A stretch of DNA of 64,000 nucleotides from Pseudomonas sp. 30_B (lineage in GTDB: Bacteria > Pseudomonadota > Gammaproteobacteria > Pseudomonadales > Pseudomonadaceae), in the NCBI RefSeq assembly GCF_017491605.1, contig NZ_JAFGYY010000008.1, positions 178,090-242,089 of the forward strand, in the 5' to 3' direction. This document shows, piece by piece, positions 39,501 to 49,174 of the stretch. Positions within the stretch are counted from its first letter, which is position 1. The number at the start of each line of letters is the position of its first letter. The notes below the pieces were generated by a model. The model did not search any database. It saw only the letters and a program-made list of their open reading frames with translations, and had not been told where the DNA came from. The position numbers and the translations under genes were made by a program.

Positions 39501-39575
39501 GATACCCAGGAGCAGCATGAGGAACAGGACGATCTGACGGTTCTGCAGCGCCCAGGCGGAAAGGTTGAATTGCAT
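36507..39575 (-). CDS. mexK: RND efflux pump inner-membrane subunit (MexK-like)
   Basis: Proton-driven trimeric drug exporter, 1022 aa. An N-terminal membrane helix is followed by two large periplasmic loops and about 12 membrane segments. The TM4 proton-relay pair is in GLLVDDAIIAVEMMAVKME near residue 400. Gene order and sizes match P. aeruginosa mexJ-mexK with divergent mexL, a triclosan and erythromycin efflux system. No outer-membrane channel gene follows, so it would borrow one (OprM or OpmH types). It starts six bases after mexJ. Confidence 0.88.
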   Translation of the reverse strand: MQFNLSAWALQNRQIVLFLMLLLGIVGALSYTKLGQSEDPPFTFKAMVVKTNWPGATAEEVSRQVTERIEKKLMETGDYDRIVSFSRPGESQVTFIAREDFRSRDIPELWYQIRKKVSDIRYTLPQGIQGPFFNDEFGTTFGNIYALSGKGFDYAVLKDYADRLQLRLQRIKDVGKVELVGLQDEKIWIDLSNTKLATLGLPLAAVQKALEEQNAVTATGFFETTTDRVQLRVSGRFDSVEDIRAFPIRVGDRTFRIGDVADVHRGFNDPPAPRMRFMGEDAIGIAVAMKDGGDILVLGKALDAEFARLQQTLPAGMELRKVSDQPEAVRESVGEFVRVLAEALIIVLLVSFFSLGLRTGLVVALSIPLVLAMTFAAMYYFGIGLHKISLGALVLALGLLVDDAIIAVEMMAVKMEQGYDRLKAASYAWTSTAFPMLTGTLVTAAGFLPIATAQSGTGEYTRSLFQVVTIALLVSWVAAVVFVPYLGEKLLPDLAKRYAEKHGGTDKGHDPYSTAFYQRFRRVVEWCVRYRKTVILLTVTAFIGSIMLFRLVPQQFFPPSARLELLVDLKLAEGDSLTATAEQVNRLEKMLAEHPGIDNYVAYVGTGSPRFYLPLDQQLPAASFAQFVVLAKNLEAREEIRQWLIKHMNEDFPTLRTRISRLENGPPVGYPVQFRVSGEHIPEVRALARKVADKMRENPHVVNVHLDWEEPSKAVFLDIDQERARALGVSTADISQFLQSSLTGSTVSFYREDNELIEILLRGDERERHDLSQLPSLSMQTSSGRSVALSQVATLEYGFEEGIIWRRNRLPTVTVRADIYDDSLPATLVKQISPTLDPIRAELPDGYLLEVGGTVEDSAKGQNSVNAGVPLFIVVVLSLLMIQLRSFSRMIMVFLTAPLGLIGVTLFLLVFQKPFGFVAMLGTIALAGMIMRNSVILVDQIEQDRAHGLDTWHAIIEATVRRFRPIVLTALAAVLAMIPLSRSVFFGPMAVAIMGGLIVATALTLLFLPALYAAWFRVKKEA

Positions 39576-39581
39576 CGGGCG

Positions 39582-40685
39582 TTACTCCTTCGCCACCAGC
39601 TTGACCGAGCGGTTTTCCCGATCGACCGGCCGTACCTCCTGCCCTTCACGCAAAACCTGCACGCCCGCGGCCACCACCCAGTCGTCGCTGTTCAGCCCTT
39701 CGAGCACCGGCACGCGGTCCTCGGCGAAGGGGCCGATGCGCACCGGGCGGCGGTGCAGGGTGGAATTATTCGGATCGACCACCCAGACGAACGGCTTGCC
39801 ACCCTCGGCGGTCACCGCCGCCAGCGGTACCGCCAGGGGTACCTTGCCGGCGGCCTGGATGTAGACGCGCGCACTCTGGCCCAGCTCGGCGGGCACCTTG
39901 GTGTCATCGAAGGCGACCCGCGCCGCGAAGGTGCGCGACTGCGGATCGGCGGCCGGCGACAGCTCGCGGATCTTGCCGCTGAAGCGCTTGTCGCGCTGCG
40001 ACCAGAGTTCGACGCTCACCGCCTCGCCGATGCGGAAGCGGTCGATGGCATGTTCGGGGAAGCTGATCAGCACTTCGCGGTCGCCGTCGGCGGCCAGGGT
40101 GAAGACGGTTTGCCCGGCGGCGACCACCTGCCCTACTTCCACCCGGCGCGTGGCGATCACGCCGTCCTGGGGCGCACGCAGAATCGCGTAGTCCGCCTGG
40201 TTGCGGGCCACGTCGTACTCGGCGCGAATCTGCTTCAGCCGCGCCTCGCCGGCGCGGTAGGTGTTCTCGATGTTGTCGAACTGCGACTGGCTGACCAGCT
40301 GGCGTTCGAGCAGCGTCTTGTAGCGGGCGTATTCGGAACGCACGGTCTGCAGGTTGGCCTCGGCAGCGGCCACCTGGGCGCGGGTGGCTTCGAGCTGCAG
40401 GCGGACATCTTCCGGATCGAGCTCGGCCAGCGGCTGGTCCTTCTTCACGCGCTCGCCCACCTCGACCAGTCGTCGGCTGACCTTGCCGCCAATGCGGAAA
40501 GCCAGCTCCGGCTCATGCCGGGCATGTACCTCGCCGGGATAGGCTTCGGTAACATCCCGCGCCGGCAACGGCTGCACCACCATCGCCGGGCGTACCGCCG
40601 GCTTGGGCGGCTCGCCGGAACCGCAGGCGGCCAGGGACAGGGAAAGGACGACGGGGAGCGCGACAGACAGAGCATGGCGGAACAT
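39582..40685 (-). CDS. mexJ: RND efflux periplasmic adaptor (MexJ-like)
   Basis: Membrane-fusion protein linking the RND pump to an outer-membrane channel; 367 aa. Lipoprotein signal: hydrophobic stretch then lipobox LAAC (residues 18-21), mature Cys21. A biotinyl-lipoyl-like half motif and a coiled-coil hairpin are seen at residues about 95-165 (ATRAQVAAAEANLQTVRSEY), then a beta-barrel domain. First gene of the mexJK operon; its promoter region is shared with divergent mexL. Confidence 0.9.
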   Translation of the reverse strand: MFRHALSVALPVVLSLSLAACGSGEPPKPAVRPAMVVQPLPARDVTEAYPGEVHARHEPELAFRIGGKVSRRLVEVGERVKKDQPLAELDPEDVRLQLEATRAQVAAAEANLQTVRSEYARYKTLLERQLVSQSQFDNIENTYRAGEARLKQIRAEYDVARNQADYAILRAPQDGVIATRRVEVGQVVAAGQTVFTLAADGDREVLISFPEHAIDRFRIGEAVSVELWSQRDKRFSGKIRELSPAADPQSRTFAARVAFDDTKVPAELGQSARVYIQAAGKVPLAVPLAAVTAEGGKPFVWVVDPNNSTLHRRPVRIGPFAEDRVPVLEGLNSDDWVVAAGVQVLREGQEVRPVDRENRSVKLVAKE

Positions 40686-40720
40686 GATGTGTGACCTTTC
40701 GCAAAGCGCGGTTGAATTCT

Positions 40721-40736
40721 TATACTCCCCGGTATA
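40721..40736. promoter_or_regulatory. Inverted repeat in the mexJ/mexL intergenic region (candidate MexL operator)
   Basis: TATAC-TCCCCG-GTATA lies 35 bases before the mexJ start, in the 96-base divergent gap, and overlaps A/T-rich -10-like sequences for both directions. TetR-family repressors usually bind such dyads in the shared promoter of the gene they control. Confidence 0.55.
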
Positions 40737-40781
40737 GTAAAAATACAGAACCCACCAGTCCAGTATTAGAAATGTAAAAAC

Positions 40782-41414
40782 ATGTCACTCACGACTCCCT
40801 CCAATGGGCCGGGTCGCCCCAAGGACCCCGCCAAACGCAAGGCCATCCTCGACGCGGCGAAGGACCTGTTCATTCGCCTCGGCTACGACGGCAGCAGCAT
40901 GGAAGCCATCGCCGCCGAGGCTGGCGTGTCGAAACTGACCGTCTACAGCCACTTCACCGACAAGGAGACGCTGTTCGTCGAAGCGGTTCAGGCCAAGTGC
41001 GCCGAGCGCATGCCCGAGCTGTTCGCCGAGCCGCCGGCCGACGCGCCGTTTGAAAGTCTGCTGCTGACCCTGGCGCGCGGTTTCAACCAGCTGATCAACA
41101 GCCCCGAGGCGATCTCCCTGAGCCGGCTGATGGTGGCCCAGGGCGCGGGGAACCCGCACCTGTCGCAGCTGTTCTTCGAAGCCGGCCCGCAACGTGTGCT
41201 GGACCTGATGGAGCGCCTGCTGGAGCAGGCGCGCCAGCAGGGCAAGTTGCAGATGGACAGCCCGCGCCGGGCGGCCGAGCACTTCCTGATGCTGGTGCAG
41301 GGCTGCGTGCACTTCCGCCTGCTGATCGGCTGCGAAACAGCGCCCACGGAAGCGGAAGCCGAAGCGCATGTGCAGGAGGTGGTGGCGTTGTTCCTTAAGG
41401 CCTTTGCGCCCTGA
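40782..41414 (+). CDS. mexL: TetR-family repressor (MexL-like)
   Basis: Predicted repressor of the divergent mexJK operon; 210 aa. The N-terminal helix-turn-helix is at residues about 33-60 (GYDGSSMEAIAAEAGVSKLT then VYSHFTDKETLF). The C-terminal ligand and dimer domain has VQGCVHFRLLIGCE. It starts MSLTTPSNGPGRPKDP. No clear Shine-Dalgarno precedes the ATG (AATGTAAAAAC), so translation may be weak. Naming rests on context with mexJK. Confidence 0.87.
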   Translation: MSLTTPSNGPGRPKDPAKRKAILDAAKDLFIRLGYDGSSMEAIAAEAGVSKLTVYSHFTDKETLFVEAVQAKCAERMPELFAEPPADAPFESLLLTLARGFNQLINSPEAISLSRLMVAQGAGNPHLSQLFFEAGPQRVLDLMERLLEQARQQGKLQMDSPRRAAEHFLMLVQGCVHFRLLIGCETAPTEAEAEAHVQEVVALFLKAFAP

Positions 41415-41483
41415 TGCAGCCGTGACCGGCTGATCGCGGGCCTCGGCCGCGAACCGCGCTGATGATCGCGTCGAGATTAAAAG

Positions 41484-41604
41484 CCCCTCACCCTAACCCT
41501 CTCCCGCAAGCGGGAGAGGGGACCGTTCGGTGCAGGATGAGGCCTAAGCGTCAGCCGGCACGATCTGCCCCCTCTCCCTGAGGGAGAGGGCCGGGGTGAG
41601 GGGG
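41484..41604. repeat. CCCTCACCCTAACCC dispersed repeat, family 3, copy 1
   Basis: A 121-bp element with inverted ends CCCCTCACCC / GGGTGAGGGG. The left hairpin is CTCTCCCGC-AA-GCGGGAGAG and the right hairpin CCTCTCCCT-GAGGGAGAGG-like. The centre GTCAGCCGGCACGATCTGCC is nearly identical in copy 2 (58908-59025). It lies between convergent mexL and rsmJ and fills most of that 228-base gap. Confidence 0.85.
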
Positions 41605-41642
41605 ACGCGCGAGCACGGACTGCCCGGCAGAAAGAAGAGAAT

Positions 41643-42425
41643 TCAGCCCTTCAGGCTTTTCAGCGGATAGATGTCATAGCGGCTGGACTTGCCTTCGAGG
41701 CTGTAGCTCGGCTTCTGCCCCTCGATGATCGGCGCCTTGCGCGGGCGCTTGACCACCACCCGGTGGCTCGCCAGCTTCAGCGCCGCCTCCAGCAACGCCG
41801 GCGCGTCCAGGTCGTCGCCCACCAGCGGGCGGAACAGGCGCATTTCCTTCTTCACCAACGCGCTCTTGTCGCGGTGTGGGAACATCGGGTCGAGGTAGAT
41901 CACCTGCGGCGCCTCCCCTTCCCAGGCGGCCATGCGCTCGATCGAATTGCCCTGCAACAGACGCATGCGCGCGACGATGGCGCCCACCTCGAAATCCCCC
42001 GCCGCACGAGCCAGCCCGTCTTCCAGCAGCGCCGCAATGATCGGCTGGCGCTCGGTCAGGTGCATCTCGCACCCCAGGGTCGCCAGCACGAAGGCGTCTT
42101 TGCCCAGCCCGGCGGTGGCGTCCAGCACACGGGGACGCACCCCCTGCTGGACACCGACCGCCTTGGCGATCATCTGCCCGGCGCCGCCGCCGAACTGGCG
42201 ACGGTGCGCAGTGGCGCCTTCGAGGAAGTCCACCCGCACCGGACCGGGCGAATCCGGCCCCAGTTGCAGCAGCTGCAAGCCATCGTCGCCCAGTTGCAGG
42301 GCGAAGTCCGCATCACCCTCGCCCATCGGCAACCCGAGCCGCTGCGCCCACTGCTCGGCGGCGGCCTGCCAGGCAGGCGCCAGCGCCTGGACGACGATGC
42401 GCGGCGGGGTAAGGGTCTCGGTCAT
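41643..42425 (-). CDS. rsmJ: 16S rRNA (guanine-1516-N2)-methyltransferase RsmJ
   Basis: Methylates G1516 of 16S rRNA; 260 aa. SAM-binding motif [20 protein letters not shown] near residue 100 and the catalytic-type motif [19 protein letters not shown] are both present. The C terminus [20 protein letters not shown] is conserved in the family (YhiQ). Start ATG 42425. Confidence 0.94.
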   Translation of the reverse strand: MTETLTPPRIVVQALAPAWQAAAEQWAQRLGLPMGEGDADFALQLGDDGLQLLQLGPDSPGPVRVDFLEGATAHRRQFGGGAGQMIAKAVGVQQGVRPRVLDATAGLGKDAFVLATLGCEMHLTERQPIIAALLEDGLARAAGDFEVGAIVARMRLLQGNSIERMAAWEGEAPQVIYLDPMFPHRDKSALVKKEMRLFRPLVGDDLDAPALLEAALKLASHRVVVKRPRKAPIIEGQKPSYSLEGKSSRYDIYPLKSLKG

Positions 42426-42488
42426 GACGGGCGATCCTGGAAAAAACCGCGATTCTAGCGCAGCCCGGCCCTCTACGGACTCAAGGGC

Positions 42489-43316
42489 TCAACTACGGAA
42501 CAGCTGATTGATCCGGTCGAACGGCATCGCCCCGCCCATTGGCTTCAGGTCTCCCTTTGCCAGCGACTCGGCGGCGCTGAAGAAGGCACCGAAGGCCACT
42601 CGAGCCAGGTTCGACCCGACGCTGACACGCTTCACGCCCAGCTCGGCCAACTCCTGCAGACTCACCTGCAACGCCGGCGAGCCTACCAGCACGTTGACCG
42701 GCCTCGGCGCCACGGCGCTGACCACCGCGGCGATCTCCTCCCGCGTCTTCAGCCCCGGCGCGTAGAGCACGTCAGCGCCCGCTTCGGCGAAGGCCACCAG
42801 ACGGCGAATGGTGTCGTCCAGGTCGTTACGACCGTGCAGCAGATTCTCCGCCCGCGCCGCCAGGGTGAAGGGGAACGGCAACGCGCGGGCGGCCTGCACG
42901 GCGGCGCTGACCCGCTCCACCGCCAGTTCCAACGGGTAGATCGGCGTATCCGGACGGCCGCTGGCATCCTCGATGGAGCCGCCGACCAGCCCGCAGGCGG
43001 CGGCAAGACGGATAGTCTCGGCGCAGTCCTCCGGCGCGTCGCCGTAACCGTTTTCCAGGTCGGCGGCCACCGGCAGCGGCGTGGCCTCGATGATCGCTCT
43101 GGCGTTCGCCAGGGCCTCCTCGCGGCTGACCTCGCCCTCGGCATCAGGGCGACCCAGGGCAAATGCCAGACCTGCGCTGGTCGTGGCGAGCGCTTCGAAG
43201 CCCAGATGGGCGAGCATCTTCGCCGAGCCGGCGTCCCAGGGGTTGGGCAGAACGAACAGACCGTCGCGCTGGTGCAGCGCCCGGAACGCTTCGCCGCGCT
43301 GTTGTTGATGGGTCAT
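42489..43316 (-). CDS. Isocitrate lyase / phosphoenolpyruvate mutase superfamily enzyme
   Basis: TIM-barrel C-C or P-C bond enzyme of the PEP-mutase/PrpB superfamily; 275 aa. Features: ATTSAGLAFALGRPD (barrel strand 1), Mg-binding type segment VAADLENGYGDAPED, GGSIEDASG, AARAENLLHGRNDLDD, and VNVLVGSP. The KKCGH motif of isocitrate and methylisocitrate lyases is absent, so it is likely an oxaloacetate decarboxylase-like or uncharacterised member. Substrate not predictable. The DUF72 gene upstream ends 75 bases before it. Confidence 0.8.
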   Translation of the reverse strand: MTHQQQRGEAFRALHQRDGLFVLPNPWDAGSAKMLAHLGFEALATTSAGLAFALGRPDAEGEVSREEALANARAIIEATPLPVAADLENGYGDAPEDCAETIRLAAACGLVGGSIEDASGRPDTPIYPLELAVERVSAAVQAARALPFPFTLAARAENLLHGRNDLDDTIRRLVAFAEAGADVLYAPGLKTREEIAAVVSAVAPRPVNVLVGSPALQVSLQELAELGVKRVSVGSNLARVAFGAFFSAAESLAKGDLKPMGGAMPFDRINQLFRS

Positions 43317-43391
43317 GGCTATCTCCTTGCCGAACAGGGGAAGGAGCAGGTTAGTCCCCTCACCGCCGACCCGCCATGCACAGTTGGCCGC

Positions 43392-44249
43392 TCAGAGCAG
43401 GCCGAGCTGTTCCACTTCAGGTTTCGGTACGACCAGCGCCGGCAAGCCCGGCAGGCGCTCGCGCAGCAGGGAGTGGAAGCGTTGCGCCTGTTCGGCGGCG
43501 CGGTGGTTGTCCGGGGTGTGCAGGAAAACGTGGGGCGTCAGGCCCTGCTCGATCCACTCCGCCACCTTGGCGATCCACGGCGTGAGGAAGGCTGCGTTGG
43601 CGTCCAGATCGGGACCACCGATGAAGCGCACCTGCGGGCTGTCGCTGAAGGCCGCCGGGCGTACCGGCACCTTCGGCTTCTTCGATTGCGCGTGCAGCAC
43701 CGCGGGATCGTCGGAGCGGCAGGCGAACAGCGCGCGGGAATCCAGGCAGATGCGCTCGACACCGCGATCCAGCAACAGCCGGTTCAGCGCCCGCTCCTCC
43801 TCGCCCTTGGCGAAGAACGCCGGGTGCCGCACTTCCACCGCCATCCGCCGCTCGGCAAAGGCATCCAGCCAGGCCGCCAGCTCGCCAAGACGATCCGGGC
43901 CGAAACTCGCGGACACCTGCAGCCACAGCGGCGCGACCCGCTCCCCCAGCGGCGCCAGCAGGTCGAGGAAGTCCTGGGTGTTTTCCAGTTGCCCGCGCAG
44001 GTCGCCTTCGTGGCTGATGTCGCGGGGCAGCTTGGCGCAGAAGTGGAAGTCCGCCGGCATGGTCTGCGCCCAACGCCTCAAGGTCTCGGCATTGGGCCGG
44101 GCATAGAAGGTGGTATTGCCTTCCACCGCGTTGAAGACCTGGGAGTAGAAGCCCAGCGTCTCGGCGGCACGCAGGTCGGCGGGGTAGAAGCTGCCGCGCC
44201 AGGCCGGCTCATTCCACGAGGGACAGCCCAGGTAGTACGGCAAACTCAT
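43392..44249 (-). CDS. DUF72 family protein
   Basis: 285 aa, YecE-like TIM-barrel family of unknown function. It starts LPYYLGCPSWNEPAWRGSFY. Other conserved segments: AVEGNTTFYARPNAET, FCAKLPRDISHEGDLRG, APLWLQVSASFGPDRL, MAVEVRHPAFFAKGEEE and HVFLHTPDNHRAAE. Its start is four bases after the stop of the 115-aa gene, so they are probably in one transcript. Confidence 0.87.
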   Translation of the reverse strand: MSLPYYLGCPSWNEPAWRGSFYPADLRAAETLGFYSQVFNAVEGNTTFYARPNAETLRRWAQTMPADFHFCAKLPRDISHEGDLRGQLENTQDFLDLLAPLGERVAPLWLQVSASFGPDRLGELAAWLDAFAERRMAVEVRHPAFFAKGEEERALNRLLLDRGVERICLDSRALFACRSDDPAVLHAQSKKPKVPVRPAAFSDSPQVRFIGGPDLDANAAFLTPWIAKVAEWIEQGLTPHVFLHTPDNHRAAEQAQRFHSLLRERLPGLPALVVPKPEVEQLGLL

Positions 44250-44253
44250 GGAA

Positions 44254-44601
44254 TCAGGCGTAGAGGTCGAGACCCAGGACTTCCTGGCCCTCGTACTGGC
44301 CGCCCATGCTGGCGGTGCTGGCGTAGCTGGCGAGCGCCTGGGCGGCGCGGGAGCTCAGCGGGCGCTGGTAGTCGAGGTTGTCGCGCAGGGTGGCCGGCAG
44401 GCTGTAGCTGCTGGCGTTGCCGGCTTCGACGCGGCGCGCTTGCGGCTGCTGCTCGAAGCCCTGGCTGGCCGAGGCCGGCGCGGGTCGCTCGCGGCGGGAT
44501 TCGACGTCACGCTGCACTTCCCGATAGGGCGTGACCGCAGTGCCCGTGCGGGCAGTGCGCTCAGGCGCCTGGGAAGTGGAAACGAGACCGTCGATACGCA
44601 T
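44254..44601 (-). CDS. Conserved hypothetical protein (115 aa)
   Basis: No named family. The first 70 residues are low-complexity and basic/polar (VESRRERPAPASASQGFEQQ), suggesting disorder. Residues 75-115 (LDYQRPLSSRAAQALASYAS, then TASMGGQYEGQEVLGLDLYA) look structured. No signal peptide. Coding bias is good. From memory a homolog occurs beside tsaB in P. aeruginosa. Translation is probably linked to the DUF72 gene four bases downstream. Confidence 0.75.
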   Translation of the reverse strand: MRIDGLVSTSQAPERTARTGTAVTPYREVQRDVESRRERPAPASASQGFEQQPQARRVEAGNASSYSLPATLRDNLDYQRPLSSRAAQALASYASTASMGGQYEGQEVLGLDLYA

Positions 44602-44669
44602 TTCGTGGAAACTCGGAGGGGATACCCATCACTCTAACGAGGGCCCCATGCCTTGGCAATTGGCATGGA

Positions 44670-45344
44670 TCAGGCCTTCTTGGGGGTCGCCACGTTGTCA
44701 CGCAGGTAAACCGGCTGGGCCTGCTCTGCGTCAACCGCCTCGCCGCGAGCCCAGGCGAATTCGGCCAGGGTCAGCAGGTCTTCGGCGTGGGGCAGCAGGC
44801 TGGCGTCATGGGCCGCGACCTTCACCGCCAGGCGCTCCTCGAAGCCCCAGCCAGTGCCGGAGCCGAACCACTCGCCGTGGGCATCGCCCGGCAGTTCCAC
44901 GCGCTCCGGCGGCAGCACAGCCTCGGCGCCGGCCAGGCGCATCTCGCCCTGCTCCGCGCGGTAGCAACCCCAGTACACCTCGTCCATGCGCGCATCGATG
45001 GCCGCGGCCACCTGGTTCGCGCCATGCTCGCGATGGGCACGCTGGGCCAGCACCGCCAGGTCGGAGATCGGCAGCACCGGCTTCTGCAGCGCGAAGGCCA
45101 GGCCCTGGACCACGCCGATGGCGATGCGCACACCGGTGAAGGCGCCGGGACCGCGACCGAAAGCGATGGCATCCACGGCGGACAGCTCGATGCCGGCTTC
45201 GCCAAGGATGTCCTGCACCATCGGCAGCAGGCGCTGGGCGTGCAGGCGCGGGATCACCTCGTGGCGAACATACCGGCGACCGTCATGCAGCAGCGCGACG
45301 GAACAGGCTTCGGTCGAGGTATCCAGGGCCAGCAGCGTGGGCAT
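44670..45344 (-). CDS. tsaB: TsaB, tRNA t6A37 threonylcarbamoylation subunit
   Basis: Non-catalytic ASKHA-fold partner of TsaD in t6A tRNA modification; 224 aa. N terminus LLALDTSTEACSVALLHDG, then SAVDAIAFGRGPGAFTGVRI and DARMDEVYWGCYRAEQ. The start chosen is ATG 45344 (MPTLLALDTS; GGAAAA upstream); ATG 45356 adds four residues. The product's pathway meets TcdA, which acts on t6A and is encoded at 21855. Confidence 0.93.
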   Translation of the reverse strand: MPTLLALDTSTEACSVALLHDGRRYVRHEVIPRLHAQRLLPMVQDILGEAGIELSAVDAIAFGRGPGAFTGVRIAIGVVQGLAFALQKPVLPISDLAVLAQRAHREHGANQVAAAIDARMDEVYWGCYRAEQGEMRLAGAEAVLPPERVELPGDAHGEWFGSGTGWGFEERLAVKVAAHDASLLPHAEDLLTLAEFAWARGEAVDAEQAQPVYLRDNVATPKKA

Positions 45345-45387
45345 GGTGTTTTCCATAGGACGTCAAAAAAGGGCGGGCATTATAAAC

Positions 45388-45418
45388 GCCAAAGGCCCGC
45401 ATTGTGCGGGCCTTTGGC
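45388..45418 (-). terminator. Rho-independent terminator between adk and tsaB
   Basis: GCCAAAGGCCCGC-ATTGT-GCGGGCCTTTGGC: a perfect 13-bp stem 14 bases after the adk stop. tsaB therefore likely has its own promoter between here and 45344, for example around CATTATAAACG read on its strand. Confidence 0.85.
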
Positions 45419-45432
45419 ATTGCGCGGGGCAA

Positions 45433-46101
<669 letters not shown>

Positions 46102-46328
46102 TTAAGCGAAATCACGGATCCGCCTCTTGGGGCCAATCTCATCATGCTTTTAATGGCGCAAATGCGCGCCGAAAGGTTGCTCACGATACACAGCGGCCCC
46201 CCACCATACAAGCCGCCCTCGGCGACCGTACACGCCGATCGCGGGCGGGAAAACCACCCTCGATCAGCCTTCAAATTACCCCCATTTCGGGGTCGTGCAA
46301 TCCACCATTAGTGGGGGGTCGAGCGACC

Positions 46329-48965
46329 TCAGCCGGTGTTGCGCAGACCGGCGGCGATACCCGCCACGGTGACCAGCATCGCCTGCTCCAGACCGCCGCA
46401 GGCGTCGCCCGCGCAGCGCCGGGAGCGCGCGAGGAGTTCGGCCTGGAGCAGGTGCAGCGGGTCCAGGTAAGTGTTGCGCACACCGATCGATTCGCGCGTC
46501 TCGGCGGCGTTGCCGAGCAACTGGGATTGCCCGGTCAGCCCCAGCACCACGCGCACCGACTGCGACAATAGGTCGCGTAAATGTGCACCTAATGGTCGCA
46601 GTTCCGATTGCACCAGTCGCTCGTCATAAAGTTGGGCGATTTCCCGGTCGGCCTTGGCCAGCACCATCTCCAGCATGTCGATGCGCGTGGTGAAGAATGG
46701 CCACTCCTTGCGCATGCGGCCCAGCAGCGCGCCCTCGCCCCGTTCGATGGCGTTGAGCAGTGCGTTTTCCCAGCCCAGCCAGGCCGGCAGCATCAGGCGC
46801 GTCTGGGTCCAGGCGAAGATCCAGGGAATCGCCCGCAGGCTTTCCACCCCGCCCTCGCGGCGCTTGGCCGGACGGCTGCCCAGCGGCAGGCGGCCCAGCT
46901 CCTGTTCTGGCGTGGCCTCGCGGAAGTAGTCGACGAACTGCGGGTTCTCCCGCACCACCGCGCGATAGGCCGCCAGCCCGTCCGCGGCGAGCCGGTCCAT
47001 CTCCTCGCGCCAGGCCGGTTCCGGCACGGGCGGTGGTTGCAGCGTGGCTTCCAGCACGGCGGCGAGATAGAGGTTGAGGTTCTGTTCGGCGATACCCGGC
47101 AGGCCGAACTTGAAGCGGATCATCTCGCCCTGCTCGGTGGTACGGAAACGCCCGGCCACCGAGCCCGGCGGCTGCGAGAGGATCGCCGCGTGGGCTGGGC
47201 CGCCGCCACGGCCGACGGTGCCGCCACGGCCATGGAACAGCAGCAGCTCGACGCCATGGTTGCGGCAGATATCCACAAGAGCCTCCTGCGCGCGGTACTG
47301 CGCCCAGGCGGCGGCCAGGGTGCCGGCGTCCTTGGCCGAGTCGGAGTAGCCGATCATCACTTCCTGCGGGCCGGCGAGGCCGGTGCGGTAGCTGTCCAGG
47401 CTGAGCAGGCGGTCGATGCAGGGACCGGCGTTGTCCAGGTCGTCCAGGGTCTCGAACAGCGGCACCACGCGCATAGGCCGCTGCAGCCCGCACTCCTTGA
47501 GCAGCAGCTGCACGGCGAGCACGTCGGAGGGCTGCCCGGCCATGGAGATGACGTAGGAACCCAGCGACGCCGCCGGCGCCTCGGCCACCACCCGGCAGGT
47601 TGCCAGGGCTTCGGCGGTTTCCGGCGAGGCCTGGTAGTTGGCCGGCAGCAGCGGGCGGCGGCTGGCCAGTTCTTCCAGGAGGAATTCCTGGCGCACGCTT
47701 TCGTCCCACTCGGCGTAGTTGCCCAGACCGAGGTACTCGGTGATTTCGCTCATCGCCCGTGCGTGGCGCGTGGAGTCCTGGCGCACGTCCAGGCGTACCA
47801 GGAACAGGCCGAAGGTGGCGGCACGGCGCAGGGTGTCGAGCAGGGCGCCGTCGGCGATCACCCCCATGCCGCACTCCTGCAGCGAGCGGTAGCAGAGCTG
47901 CAGGGGTTCGAGCAGTTCGCGGTTGTCCTGCAGCACCTCCGCGCACGGCGCTTCGCCGCTGTGGATGGCCCGCTCGGCCCAGGCGCGGGTGGCGCGCAGG
48001 CGTTCGCGCAGTTGCTTGAGCAGCGCACGATAGGGTTCGGCAACGTCGCCCACCTCGGCGCGCAGCTCGTCGCTGGCCTGTTGCATGGACAGGTCCGAAG
48101 CCAGGCTGTCGACGTCGCGCAGGTACAGATCAGCGGCCATCCAGCGCGCCAGCAGCAGGACTTCGCGGGTGATGGCGGCGGTAACGTTGGGGTTGCCGTC
48201 GCGGTCGCCGCCCATCCAGGAGGCGAAGCGGATTGGCGCGGCGGACAGCGGCAAGCGCTCGCCCAGCGTCTGCTTCAGGGTGGCGTCGACGTGCCGGAGG
48301 AAGGCCGGCAGCGCCTGCCACAGCGAGTGCTCGATGACCGCGAAGCCCCATTTGGCCTCGTCCACTGGTGTCGGCCGGGTGCGGCGGATTTCGTCGGTGT
48401 GCCAGGCCTCGGCGACCAGCCGCTGCAGACGCTGGCGCACGGCTTCGCGCTCCTCCGGCAACAGGTCGGTATGGTCGTCGGCGGCCAGTTGCGCGGACAT
48501 CGCGTCGTATTTCTGGATCAGGGTGCGGCGCGCCACTTCGGTCGGGTGCGCGGTCAGTACCAGCTCGATCTCCAGGTCCGCCACCTGCCGCGCCAGCCCT
48601 TCGGCGCCGAGACCGGACTTGCGCAGGCGGCCGAGCAATTCCCCGAGCACGCGGTTCTCGAAGGGTTCCGGCTCCTTGGGGGTACGCCGGCGGATGCGGT
48701 GGTACTGCTCGGCGATGTTGGCCAGGTTGAGGAACTGGTTGAAGGCCCGCGCCACCGGCAGCAATTCGTCCTCGCCCAATGCGTCGAGGGTCGCCGTCAG
48801 TTGCCGGGCGCCTTCGGCCGAGCCGCGCCGTGCGGCCTTGGCGCCGGTGCGGATGAGTTCGATCTTGTCGAGGAAGCCCTGGCCGTACTGGGCGCGGATG
48901 GTCTGCCCCAGCAGCTCGCCCAACAGGTGAACGTCCTCGCGCAGGCGCGCATCGATATCGGCCAT
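46329..48965 (-). CDS. ppc: Phosphoenolpyruvate carboxylase
   Basis: Anaplerotic carboxylation of PEP to oxaloacetate; 878 aa. Catalytic His in [16 protein letters not shown] (residues near 140), metal and substrate region [13 protein letters not shown], the Lys/Arg-rich loop [17 protein letters not shown], and the family's C-terminal RNTG. The start is ATG 48965, preceded by AGGAGACAG; the longer open frame is not supported. Confidence 0.97.
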   Translation of the reverse strand: MADIDARLREDVHLLGELLGQTIRAQYGQGFLDKIELIRTGAKAARRGSAEGARQLTATLDALGEDELLPVARAFNQFLNLANIAEQYHRIRRRTPKEPEPFENRVLGELLGRLRKSGLGAEGLARQVADLEIELVLTAHPTEVARRTLIQKYDAMSAQLAADDHTDLLPEEREAVRQRLQRLVAEAWHTDEIRRTRPTPVDEAKWGFAVIEHSLWQALPAFLRHVDATLKQTLGERLPLSAAPIRFASWMGGDRDGNPNVTAAITREVLLLARWMAADLYLRDVDSLASDLSMQQASDELRAEVGDVAEPYRALLKQLRERLRATRAWAERAIHSGEAPCAEVLQDNRELLEPLQLCYRSLQECGMGVIADGALLDTLRRAATFGLFLVRLDVRQDSTRHARAMSEITEYLGLGNYAEWDESVRQEFLLEELASRRPLLPANYQASPETAEALATCRVVAEAPAASLGSYVISMAGQPSDVLAVQLLLKECGLQRPMRVVPLFETLDDLDNAGPCIDRLLSLDSYRTGLAGPQEVMIGYSDSAKDAGTLAAAWAQYRAQEALVDICRNHGVELLLFHGRGGTVGRGGGPAHAAILSQPPGSVAGRFRTTEQGEMIRFKFGLPGIAEQNLNLYLAAVLEATLQPPPVPEPAWREEMDRLAADGLAAYRAVVRENPQFVDYFREATPEQELGRLPLGSRPAKRREGGVESLRAIPWIFAWTQTRLMLPAWLGWENALLNAIERGEGALLGRMRKEWPFFTTRIDMLEMVLAKADREIAQLYDERLVQSELRPLGAHLRDLLSQSVRVVLGLTGQSQLLGNAAETRESIGVRNTYLDPLHLLQAELLARSRRCAGDACGGLEQAMLVTVAGIAAGLRNTG

Positions 48966-49174
48966 GACTGTCTCCTTGATTGAGAGTCCTTGATGGCTAA
49001 GCGTTCTACACAGTGCCGCTGGCGACACACCCTGACAAGCGTGCGACGAACGCCAGCCTTCCAGCTCGGACAGCGACTAGGCTCAAAGTGATCCCGAAGC
49101 GCTCGGGAAAACACCCAGGCGGACCCACGAGGCCCGCCCCACATGCCCGCCACGAACGGGCCACAGAGGTGAAC

